Below, piece by piece: positions 15,660 to 23,127 of a stretch of DNA of 43,284 nucleotides. Both the position numbers and the translations under genes were made by a program. Each line of letters starts with the position of its first letter. Positions within the stretch are counted from its first letter, which is position 1. The DNA is from DATEJJ01 sp039649115 (GTDB lineage Bacteria; Actinomycetota; Actinomycetes; Mycobacteriales; Micromonosporaceae), in NCBI GenBank assembly GCA_039649115.1, contig JBBWZQ010000228.1, forward strand, positions 1-43,284, given 5' to 3'. The notes below the pieces were generated by a model. The model did not search any database, was not told the DNA's origin, and worked only from the letters and a program-made list of their open reading frames with translations.

Positions 15660-16169
15660 GTGCCTGCGTTGACATATCCGGAAGTGGGAGCGACCCGCTC
15701 GGGGGAGATGCCGGACGGGTACCGGCGGATCCGGGGGCGCGCTGCCGTCGGTACCGGAGAAAGGGTCTTCGCCGCCGCGGCCCGCACGGTCGCCACCTTC
15801 GACATGCAGCGCGGCGCGGGGTTGCGGGTGCGCACCGCGGCGCCGCGGGCCGCGCTCGGCGTGGAAATGGCCTCGGGCCTGGGCGTCGGCCCGCTGCGGG
15901 TGTGGGCGCCGTGCCAGGTCGTGTGGGTGGTGGAGGAGCCCATGCGGTACGGGTACGGGTACGGCACGCTGCCCGGCCACCCGGAGCGCGGCGAGGAGGG
16001 GTTCCTCGTCTCGATCGAGCCGGACGGGTCGGTCTGGTTCGAGGTGCGGGCGTTCAGCCGGCCGGCCAGCCGTCTGGTGCGGCTGGCCGACCCGCTGGTG
16101 AACCTGTTCCAGGACTACGTGACCGACCGGTACCGGGACTCGGTGCGCCGGCAGGCGACCTACGGTTAG
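15660..16169 (+). CDS. DUF1990 family protein
   Basis: This 169-residue protein carries the DUF1990 pattern: LTYPEVGATRSGEMPDGYRRI at the N-terminus, the G-Y repeat leading to YGTLPGHPERGEEGFLV near residues 98-118, and AFSRPASRLVRLADPLVNLFQ near the C-terminus. The function of the family is not established. It has no signal peptide or TM helix. GTG start at 15660. The stop is only 3 bp from the convergent sdhB stop, so transcripts of the two operons must overlap or terminate inside genes. Confidence 0.88.
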   Translation: MPALTYPEVGATRSGEMPDGYRRIRGRAAVGTGERVFAAAARTVATFDMQRGAGLRVRTAAPRAALGVEMASGLGVGPLRVWAPCQVVWVVEEPMRYGYGYGTLPGHPERGEEGFLVSIEPDGSVWFEVRAFSRPASRLVRLADPLVNLFQDYVTDRYRDSVRRQATYG

Positions 16170-16172
16170 CCC

Positions 16173-16934
16173 TCAGGCGTCGATCTGGTCGCGACGGAAG
16201 ATCTTGCGGCCGAGCCAGACGATCGGGTCGTACCGCTTGTCGACCACGCGCTCCTTCATCGGGATGATCGCGTTGTCCGTGATCTTGATGTGCTCCGGGC
16301 ACACCTCCGTGCAGCACTTGGTGATGTTGCAGTACCCGAGCCCCTGCTCGGCCTGGGCGAAGTCCTTGCGATCGTCCTTGGCGTCGAGCGGGTGCATGTC
16401 CAGCTCGGCGGCCCGGATGAACAGCCGCGGTCCGGAGAACGCGCGCTTGTTCTCCTCGTGGTCGCGGACCACGTGGCAGGTGTTCTGGCAGAGGAAGCAC
16501 TCGATGCACTTGCGGAACTCCTGCGAGCGGTCCACGTCGACCTGCTGCATCCGGTAGTCGCCCGGCTTGAGGTCCGCGGGCGGCGCGAAGGCCGGCATCT
16601 CGCGCGCCTTCTCGTAGTTGAAGGCAACGTCGGTCACCAGGTCGCGCACCACCGGGAAGGTACGCAGCGGCGTGACGGTCACCGTCGCGCCATCCTCGTA
16701 CGTGCTCATCCGGGTCATGCAGCCCAGGCGCGGCTTGCCGTTGATCTCCATGGAGCAGGAGCCGCACTTGCCGGCCTTGCAGTTCCACCGCACCGCGAGG
16801 TCGGGTGCCTGGGTGGCCTGCAGCCGGTGGATGACGTCGAGGACGACCTCGCCCTCGTTGACCTCGACCTGGAAGTCTTCGAGGCGGCCACCGGCGGCGT
16901 CGCCGCGCCACACCCGGAAATGCCGTACGCCCAT
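16173..16934 (-). CDS. sdhB: Succinate dehydrogenase iron-sulfur subunit (Sdh1 type)
   Basis: This 253-residue protein has an N-terminal plant-type 2Fe-2S ferredoxin domain (RWNCKAGKCGSCSMEING) and a C-terminal domain with two cysteine clusters (CIECFLCQNTC and CNITKCCTEVCPEHI) for the 4Fe-4S and 3Fe-4S centres. It passes electrons from the flavoprotein to the membrane anchor and menaquinone. The size matches the mycobacterial Sdh1 iron-sulfur subunit. ATG at 16934 overlaps the sdhA stop (TGATG), indicating translational coupling. The long frame extending to 17387 is antisense noise through sdhA. Confidence 0.95.
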   Translation of the reverse strand: MGVRHFRVWRGDAAGGRLEDFQVEVNEGEVVLDVIHRLQATQAPDLAVRWNCKAGKCGSCSMEINGKPRLGCMTRMSTYEDGATVTVTPLRTFPVVRDLVTDVAFNYEKAREMPAFAPPADLKPGDYRMQQVDVDRSQEFRKCIECFLCQNTCHVVRDHEENKRAFSGPRLFIRAAELDMHPLDAKDDRKDFAQAEQGLGYCNITKCCTEVCPEHIKITDNAIIPMKERVVDKRYDPIVWLGRKIFRRDQIDA

Positions 16935-18853
16935 CAGTTCTCGTCCTTCCCCATGGCGTCGAACTCCGCCAGCTCTTCCTCGGTCAGATACTTCGACATT
17001 TCGGTGCGGTCGAACAGCGCCAGCAGTTCGGCGGGCATCTTCGGCAGCGGCTTGCGGGTCAGCGCCACCTCGCCGGACGGTGCGATGGAGCAGACCAGGT
17101 TGACCTGGCGCCAGGCCGGCTCCATCTTCGGGAAGTCCTCCCGGGTGTGCCCGCCCCGGGACTCCTCCCGCTCCAGCGCCGCCTTTGCCGCGCACTCGGC
17201 GACGAGCAGCATGTTGCGCAGGTCGAGCGCGAGGTGCCAGCCGGGGTTGAACCGGCGTCCACCCGGGGCGGAGAGGTTGCTGGCGCGCTCCCGCAGGTCG
17301 GCGAGCTTCTTGAGCGACTCTTCCAGTTCTGACTTGCGCCGGATCAGGCCGACCAGGTCCTGCATCGTCTGCTGCAGGTCGTGCCACACGTCGTACGGGT
17401 TGTCGCCGCCCTCGTGGGCCAGCGGAGCCAGGGCGGTCTCCACCGCGGCGTCCAGGTCGTCCGAGGCGATCGTGGGCCGGCCACCGAGCCCGTCTGCGTG
17501 GCGCGCCGCGTACTCGCCCGCCCGCTTGCCGAAGACCAGCAGGTCGGACAGGGAGTTGCCACCGAGGCGGTTGGAGCCGTGCATGCCACCGGACGACTCC
17601 CCGGCGGCGAACAGGCCTTCGACGTCGCCGCCGGTCGCGCCGGTGTCCGGGTCGACCTCCACGCCACCCATCACGTAGTGGCAGGTGGGTCCGATCTCCA
17701 TCGGAGAAGCGGTGATGTCGACGTCGGCCAGCTCCTTGAACTGGTGGTACATCGACGGCAGTCGCTTGTGGATGAACTCGGCCGGGCGGCGCGAGGCGAT
17801 GTCGAGGTAGATGCCGCCGGCGGGGGTACCGCGTCCGGCCTTGATCTCCGAGTTGATCGCGCGGGCCACCTCGTCACGGGGGAGCAGTTCGGGCGGGCGC
17901 CGGTTGTGGTCGGGGTCGGTGTACCAGCGGTCCGCCTCCTCCTCGGTCTCCGCGTACTGCTTGCGGAACACGTCGGGGACGTAGTCGAACATGAACCGCT
18001 TGCCCTCGGAGTTCTTCAGGACGCCGCCGTCGCCGCGTACGGACTCGGTGACCAGGATCCCCTTGACCGACGGGGGCCAGACCATGCCGGTCGGGTGGAA
18101 CTGGACGAACTCCATATTGATCAGGGTGGCCCCGGCCCGCAGCGCCAGCGCGTGCCCGTCCCCGGTGTACTCCCAGGAATTGGAGGTGACCTTCCAGGAT
18201 TTGCCGATGCCGCCGGTGGCCAGCACGACGGCGGGCGCCTCGAACAGGACGAACTCGCCGGTCTCCCGGTAGTACCCGAACGCGCCCGCCACCTTCGGCA
18301 CCGGCGCGGTGCGGTCCAGCACCAGCTCGACGATGGTGGTCTCGGCGAACACCTTGATGCCGCTGTCGTAGTCGCCGGTCGCCGCGAAGTCCTCCTGCTG
18401 CAGCGAGACGATCTTCTGCTGCAGGGTCCGGATCAGCTCCAGCCCGGTACGGTCGCCGACGTGCGCCAGGCGCGGGTACTCGTGGCCGCCGAAGTTGCGC
18501 TGGGAGATCTTGCCGTCCTTGGTGCGGTCGAACAGCGCGCCGTAGGTCTCCAGCTCCCAGATCCGGTCCGGCGCCTCCTTCGCGTGCAGCTCGGCCATCC
18601 GGAAGTTGTTGAGGAACTTCCCGCCGCGCATGGTGTCCCGGAAGTGGACCATCCAGTTGTCTTTGCTGTTCACGTTGCCCATGGCGGCCGCCGCGCCGCC
18701 CTCGGCCATCACCGTGTGCGCCTTGCCGAACAGCGACTTGGAGATGATCGCCGTCTTCTTGCCGGCGAGCCGGGACTCGATGGCGGCGCGCAGGCCGGCA
18801 CCGCCGGCACCGATCACCACGACGTCGTACTGGTGTCGTTCTATGTCACTCAT
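16934..18853 (-). CDS. sdhA: Succinate dehydrogenase flavoprotein subunit (Sdh1 type)
   Basis: This 639-residue protein begins with the FAD-binding Rossmann motif VVVIGAGGAGLRAAIE. The FAD-linking histidine lies in LFGKAHTVMAEGG, substrate-site residues in FVQFHPTGM and RGDGG, and the C-terminal MHGSNRLGGNSLSDLLVFG segment is conserved. It oxidises succinate to fumarate on the inner face of the membrane, linking the TCA cycle to the quinone pool. Length and the SKSLFGKAHT variant agree with the FrdA-like Sdh1 enzymes of mycobacteria, used under energy limitation. Middle gene of sdhC-A-B, 11 bp after sdhC. Confidence 0.96.
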   Translation of the reverse strand: MSDIERHQYDVVVIGAGGAGLRAAIESRLAGKKTAIISKSLFGKAHTVMAEGGAAAAMGNVNSKDNWMVHFRDTMRGGKFLNNFRMAELHAKEAPDRIWELETYGALFDRTKDGKISQRNFGGHEYPRLAHVGDRTGLELIRTLQQKIVSLQQEDFAATGDYDSGIKVFAETTIVELVLDRTAPVPKVAGAFGYYRETGEFVLFEAPAVVLATGGIGKSWKVTSNSWEYTGDGHALALRAGATLINMEFVQFHPTGMVWPPSVKGILVTESVRGDGGVLKNSEGKRFMFDYVPDVFRKQYAETEEEADRWYTDPDHNRRPPELLPRDEVARAINSEIKAGRGTPAGGIYLDIASRRPAEFIHKRLPSMYHQFKELADVDITASPMEIGPTCHYVMGGVEVDPDTGATGGDVEGLFAAGESSGGMHGSNRLGGNSLSDLLVFGKRAGEYAARHADGLGGRPTIASDDLDAAVETALAPLAHEGGDNPYDVWHDLQQTMQDLVGLIRRKSELEESLKKLADLRERASNLSAPGGRRFNPGWHLALDLRNMLLVAECAAKAALEREESRGGHTREDFPKMEPAWRQVNLVCSIAPSGEVALTRKPLPKMPAELLALFDRTEMSKYLTEEELAEFDAMGKDEN

Positions 18854-18864
18854 CGTCCATCACC

Positions 18865-19683
18865 TCAGCCGATGAACCGCAGGTCGGAGATCCAGCCGGC
18901 GGACACGGCCATCACGTAGAAGTCGGTCAGCGCCAGGGTGCCCAGGGTGATCCAGGCCAGGAGCATGTGCCGGGCGTTGAGCTTGGAGACGAAGATCCAG
19001 AACCGGTACCGCAGCGGATGCTTCGAGAAGTGCCTGAGCCGGCCGCCGGTGATGTGCCGGCAGGAATGGCAGGACACCGTGTAGCCCCAGAGCAGCACCA
19101 CGTTGGCGAGCAGCACCAGGTTGCCCAGCCCGAACCCGAAGCCCTTGGTGCCGTGGAACGCCACGATCGCGTCGTACGTGTTGATGACGGAGATGATCAC
19201 CGCGGCGTAGAAGAAGTAGCGGTGCAGGTTCTGCACGACCAGCGGGAAGCGCGTCTCGCCGGTGTACTTCTTGTGCCCGTCCGGCACGGCACAGGCCGGC
19301 GGCGACATCCAGAAGCTGCGGTAGTAGGCCCTGCGGTAGTAGTAGCAGGTGAGCCGGAACAGCAGCAGGAACGGCAGGGTCAGCGCGGCGTACGGGATGA
19401 GCGCGTTGGCCGGCAGGAAGCGCCCGAACTCGGCGGCGTGCGGATCGCAGCCGTTGGAGATGCAGGGCGAGTAGAACGGGGTGAGGTAGTGGTAACCGGG
19501 TCCCTCGGCGAAGTACCACTTCTGCATGAAGAGGTGGATGGTGCCGTACGCCAGCCACGCCACCAGGCCCAGTACGGTGAGGAGCGGGGGAAGCCACCAC
19601 CGGTCGGTGCGCAACGTCCTGGCCGCGACCGCGGCGCGCGGCCTGGGCGCGCCGGGTACCGGCTTCGTTGCCGTCGTCGTCAT
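18865..19683 (-). CDS. sdhC: Succinate dehydrogenase membrane anchor (Sdh1 type)
   Basis: This 272-residue membrane protein has five or six hydrophobic segments. The first is WLPPLLTVLGLVAWLAYGTIHL, followed by the family-typical QKWYFAEGPGYHYLTPFYSPC. Histidines suitable for haem b ligation are near NLHRYFF and CHSCRHITGG. A single large anchor of this kind belongs to the Sdh1-like group; classical SdhC/SdhD pairs are smaller. It anchors SdhAB and reduces menaquinone. First gene of the operon, so its promoter should lie in 19684-19878. Confidence 0.9.
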   Translation of the reverse strand: MTTTATKPVPGAPRPRAAVAARTLRTDRWWLPPLLTVLGLVAWLAYGTIHLFMQKWYFAEGPGYHYLTPFYSPCISNGCDPHAAEFGRFLPANALIPYAALTLPFLLLFRLTCYYYRRAYYRSFWMSPPACAVPDGHKKYTGETRFPLVVQNLHRYFFYAAVIISVINTYDAIVAFHGTKGFGFGLGNLVLLANVVLLWGYTVSCHSCRHITGGRLRHFSKHPLRYRFWIFVSKLNARHMLLAWITLGTLALTDFYVMAVSAGWISDLRFIG

Positions 19684-19878
19684 CGTTTTTCCGCTCCCTG
19701 ACGGGCGAGTTCGAGAATGTGCGTTAACACGTTACGCCGAGGTAATCGGCGACCCTGCGCAAGGGAGTCTGGCGTGTGACGGGCTCGGTACGGAAGTCGT
19801 GACGTCACATCCGGGCGGACATGTGCACAACTTCACTCACCCTGACGCGCCGGAGAGTAGAGGTCCGGTCACTCTGGA
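19684..19878. promoter_or_regulatory. Putative control region of sdhCAB with palindromes
   Basis: This 195-bp AT-enriched gap upstream of sdhC contains GTGACGTCAC at 19799-19808 (perfect 10-bp palindrome), the octamer TGTGCACA at about 19821-19828, and GTTAAC within a GCGT-ACGC framed segment near 19723-19739. On the minus strand TTGTGCACATG resembles half of a redox-sensing Rex or Crp-like site, but the second half is poor. No gene is seen here. Confidence 0.45.
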
Positions 19879-21243
19879 TCATCCGGAGGCGCCGCCGGTG
19901 AACTGCCAGGATGCGAGGCGCAGGGCGGGTGCGCTGTAGCCCGCGGCGGGCCAGTTGCCCGGCAGCGTGGTGGCGTGGGTACCGGTGCCGAGCACCGCGC
20001 CGGGCGCCAGGGCCCGCGGGTACGACTGGGTGAAGCGGAAGTTGCGCAGCGGCCGGGTCGGCTCGCCGTGCTCGATCAGCCAGACCCCGTTGCGGGTCAG
20101 GCCGGTCACCACGAGCGACTTCGGGTCCAGCACGCGGGTGTACCAGTGGTCGGTCACCAGGATGCCGCGCTCCACTCCCGACACCAGCTCCGCCACCGAC
20201 GAGTCCACCACCGGCCCGGCCACCTCGGCCGCCGAGGCACCCCGGGCCGGCATCAGCAGGAGGTTCCCGGCGATCGCCCCGAACCGGCCGTCGCCCAGCG
20301 CGTGCCCGGTCGACTCCGCGCCGGCTTCCGCCGCGGTGCGCCGGTCGTGCGTCACCGCCGAGGTGACGCCGCCGGCCACCAGCTCCAGCCGCGGCTTCGG
20401 GGTGCCCTGCACGTCGAACGGCAGCCCGGGCGCACCCGTCCGGGTCGCGTCGTCGAGCAGCGTCACCGACGGGTCGAACTGCGCCGCGCCCAGTCGCGCG
20501 AACGACCGGCGCTCGTTGACCGCCTTGCCGTTGAAGCCGTACACGGCGAGGAAGTAGAGGATGTCACTCACCGCGGCGGGTTCCAGCACCACCTGGTACC
20601 GGCCGGGTGGCAGCTCGACCGGGTCGGTGCCGGCCAGTGCCTTGGCGGCGGCGCGCGCACCGAGTGTGGCTCCGTCCACATCGGACAGCCGCACCCCCGC
20701 GGCGCGCGCCGTGCCGTCGGAGGACGCGGTGCGGGCGACTCCGTCCAGCGCCGCCTGGGTGGTCGCCGCGGCGGCGGACTGGCCGGCCGAGTTGGCGAAC
20801 TGGGTCGCCCAGTGCTGCGTGCTGGCGTAACCGGCGGCGGACAGGCCGGCCGCGGCGTCCACGAACGCCCGTACCTGCGCCGCGCGGTCGGCCGGCGAGG
20901 CGGCCAGGATGCGCTCGTCGACCTTTTCGCCGCCCGGCGCCGGGGTGGGTGGGCAGAGTCCCGGCCAGCCCGGGTCGGGCGGGCACAGCCGGGCTGCCTG
21001 ACAGGCCTGCTCGACCAGGTCGCGCAGCCCGTCGGTCGCGGTGAGAGTGGTGGTACGGGCGGCGGTGCGGCCCTCGATGTGCAGCCGCAGCCGCACGGTG
21101 GTCGTGGTGTCGGCGACGTTCTGGTGGATGTACGAGTTGGCGAAGCGGGTCAGCCCGAGGGTCGCCCGCTCCACGAGCACCTCGGCCTGCGCGCCCGGCC
21201 CGGCCAGCTGGCGTACGAGATCGAGCACCTGTGCGGCGATCAT
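19879..21243 (-). CDS. tldE: Metalloprotease subunit TldE/PmbA
   Basis: A 454-residue TldD/PmbA-family protein starting MIAAQVLDLVRQL. It lacks the HExxxH zinc motif of TldD, as expected for the non-catalytic partner. The C-terminal GNLLLMPARGASAAE...GILVTDHWYTRVLDPKSLVVTG region is typical of the family. TldD and TldE form a heterodimer that degrades unfolded peptides and matures some peptide natural products. ATG 21243 overlaps the tldD stop (ATGA), giving equimolar coupled synthesis. The open frame extending to 22101 is antisense-like overlap with tldD. Confidence 0.92.
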   Translation of the reverse strand: MIAAQVLDLVRQLAGPGAQAEVLVERATLGLTRFANSYIHQNVADTTTTVRLRLHIEGRTAARTTTLTATDGLRDLVEQACQAARLCPPDPGWPGLCPPTPAPGGEKVDERILAASPADRAAQVRAFVDAAAGLSAAGYASTQHWATQFANSAGQSAAAATTQAALDGVARTASSDGTARAAGVRLSDVDGATLGARAAAKALAGTDPVELPPGRYQVVLEPAAVSDILYFLAVYGFNGKAVNERRSFARLGAAQFDPSVTLLDDATRTGAPGLPFDVQGTPKPRLELVAGGVTSAVTHDRRTAAEAGAESTGHALGDGRFGAIAGNLLLMPARGASAAEVAGPVVDSSVAELVSGVERGILVTDHWYTRVLDPKSLVVTGLTRNGVWLIEHGEPTRPLRNFRFTQSYPRALAPGAVLGTGTHATTLPGNWPAAGYSAPALRLASWQFTGGASG

Positions 21244-22676
21244 CCCCGTACCCCCACGCGCACATTCCGGAAGCGGGCCGGTGCCGCCGGATGCCCGGTG
21301 TGGCCGGTCTGCAACGGCTGCCCCTTGCCGCAGTTGGGGGTGCCCCAGGCGACGAGGTCCGCGGACAGCATGTCCATCGACTGCCAGAAGCGTGGCCCCA
21401 CGCCGGTGTAGGTCGGGTTGCGCAGCATCCGGCCGACCCGCCCGTTCTTCACCTCCCAGCCGATCTCGCAGCCGAACTGGAAGTTGAGCCGCTTGTCGTC
21501 GATCGACCAGGACCGGTTGGTCTCCATGTACACGCCGTCGTCCGTGGCGGCGACGATCTCGTCCAGCGTGTGCGGGCCGGGGCGCAGCCCGACGTTGGTC
21601 ATGCGTACCATCGGCAGCCGCGCCCAGCCGTCGGCCCGCACGCTGCCGGCGTAGTCCAGCCCGGCGACCGCGGCACTGTCCCGGCCGGCGAGCACGCCCA
21701 CCCACTGGCCCTCCCGTACCGCGTCCCGGGCGGTGGCCGGGGTGCCCTCGTCGTCGAAGCCGAACGAGCCGAGCGCGCCCGGTACCGACGGGTCGATGAC
21801 GATGCTCATCAGCTCGGAGCCGTACCGCAGGTTGCCCAGCCGGGCGAGGTCGAGCCAGGAGGTACCGGCGAAGCCGGCCTCCCAGCCGAGGATGCGGTCC
21901 AGCTCGATGGCGTGGCCGACGGACTCGTGGATCTGCAGCGCCATCTGCTCGCCGCCGAGGATCAGCGTGGTCTCGCCGGCCGGGCAGGGCGGCGCGGTCA
22001 GCAGCGCCCGCGCCTCCTCGGTGATCCGGGTGGCGTGTGCCGCCAGGTCCAGCTCGGTGACCAGTTCCCAGCCGCGGGTGCCGTACTGGCCGCGGTAGCA
22101 CGGGTAGGAGCGGCGCTGCGTCTCACCGTCGCCGACCACGGTGCTCGCGATGCCGCCGCCGCACTCCCGGATGTGCTGGTCGATCCGGTGCCCCTCGGAG
22201 GAGACGAACCACTTGCGGGTGTCCCAGATCTGGTACAGGCCCTCGGCGATGTCCGCCCCTGCCCGGTGCGCCTCGCCGGTCGCGCCGACGAGCAGGTCAC
22301 CCTTGTCGGACAGCGGCACACCGAGCGGGTCCACCTGGCACTCGCTCGCCCAGGAGGCCACCACCGGCGCGGCCGGTACCAGATCGGCAGGCGGACCGGG
22401 CACGGCGGCGGACGCGGCCGCGATCGCGGCGGCGCGGGCCCCGGCGTCCCGCACGGCACTGCCGGACAGGTCGGGTGCGGCGAAGAAGCCCCAGCAGGAG
22501 CCGACCAGCGCCCGCACCCCGATGCCGGCGTCCTCGCCCTGATCGAGGTCCTCGATCTCGCCGTTGCGGGCGGACATCGACTCGCGGCGGCGGTGCATCA
22601 CCCGGGCGTCCGCGTAGCGCGCGCCGGCAGCCAGCGCCGCCTCGACCGCACCGGACGCCGCGTCGAAATGGGTCAC
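21240..22676 (-). CDS. tldD: Zinc metalloprotease subunit TldD
   Basis: This 478-residue protein contains the TldD active-site motif HESVGHAIELDR near residues 250-261 (HExxxH zinc ligands), followed by the conserved GSFGFDDEGTPA and DDGVYMETNRSWSIDDKRLNFQFG segments. A downstream Cys in TPNCGKGQ is the usual third zinc ligand. Together with TldE it makes a protease for flexible peptides in the cytoplasm. GTG start at 22676. It lies 9 bp after the pterin dehydratase gene on the same strand and may be cotranscribed. Confidence 0.95.
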   Translation of the reverse strand: MTHFDAASGAVEAALAAGARYADARVMHRRRESMSARNGEIEDLDQGEDAGIGVRALVGSCWGFFAAPDLSGSAVRDAGARAAAIAAASAAVPGPPADLVPAAPVVASWASECQVDPLGVPLSDKGDLLVGATGEAHRAGADIAEGLYQIWDTRKWFVSSEGHRIDQHIRECGGGIASTVVGDGETQRRSYPCYRGQYGTRGWELVTELDLAAHATRITEEARALLTAPPCPAGETTLILGGEQMALQIHESVGHAIELDRILGWEAGFAGTSWLDLARLGNLRYGSELMSIVIDPSVPGALGSFGFDDEGTPATARDAVREGQWVGVLAGRDSAAVAGLDYAGSVRADGWARLPMVRMTNVGLRPGPHTLDEIVAATDDGVYMETNRSWSIDDKRLNFQFGCEIGWEVKNGRVGRMLRNPTYTGVGPRFWQSMDMLSADLVAWGTPNCGKGQPLQTGHTGHPAAPARFRNVRVGVRG

Positions 22677-22685
22677 GTGGCGACT

Positions 22686-22973
22686 TTACGTGTCGGCGAG
22701 CGTGTTGATCGAGCGAGCCATGGACAGGTCGGCCTCGGTGACCCCGCCCGCGGAGTGGGTCGCCAGCCGGAAGGTGACGGTGCGCCAGCGGATGTCGATG
22801 TCCGGGTGATGGTCGGCCGCCTCGGCGGCCGCGGCAACGGCGTCGACGAGGCGGATCCCGTCCAGGAACGTGGGCGCGGTCACCGCGCGACTGATCTCGT
22901 CCGGATCGCCGGACCAGCCGGGCAGGTCGGCGAGGCCCGCCGCGAGCTGCTCTGCCGAAAGCACAGTAGCCAT
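22686..22973 (-). CDS. 4a-hydroxytetrahydrobiopterin dehydratase (PCD/DCoH family)
   Basis: A compact 95-residue protein from ATG 22973 (MATVLSAEQLAAGL). It has the PCD active-site stretch EAADHHPDIDIRW near residues 50-62 and the closing THSAGGVTEADLSMARSIN. It dehydrates 4a-hydroxypterin or, in many bacteria, acts in molybdopterin handling. No aromatic amino-acid hydroxylase is nearby. The frame upstream of 22973 is rejected because the family starts here. Probably first gene of a pcd-tldD-tldE transcript. Confidence 0.93.
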   Translation of the reverse strand: MATVLSAEQLAAGLADLPGWSGDPDEISRAVTAPTFLDGIRLVDAVAAAAEAADHHPDIDIRWRTVTFRLATHSAGGVTEADLSMARSINTLADT

Positions 22974-23044
22974 GGTCAAGACTCTACTGGCTGCCACTCG
23001 CCCCGCACCGGCCGCGCCCGCTCCGCGAGCGCGCCGAATCCCGC

Positions 23045-23123
23045 AAGATCCGCACAACTTCATTGACGTTGCGGTGTCGGGGGCCGCCTGACACCGCAAG
23101 TTCGATGAAGCTGCGGTGATCTT
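23045..23123. repeat. 79-bp imperfect inverted repeat (34-bp arms, 11-nt loop)
   Basis: The left arm 23045-23078 begins AAGATC and ends TTGCGGTGTC. The right arm 23090-23123 is its imperfect complement, with about 26 of 34 positions paired, including an uninterrupted 10-bp stem next to the loop. It lies upstream of the pterin dehydratase and just 5 bp downstream of the S9 peptidase stop. It may act as terminator of the latter, or be a copy of an intergenic palindromic element family. Confidence 0.8.
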
Positions 23124-23127
23124 GGGG

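Noticed and set aside
15943..15967. GGTACGGGTACGGGTACGG as a tandem repeat element
   Set aside because: It encodes the Gly-Tyr pattern conserved in DUF1990 proteins before GTLPGHPERGEE.
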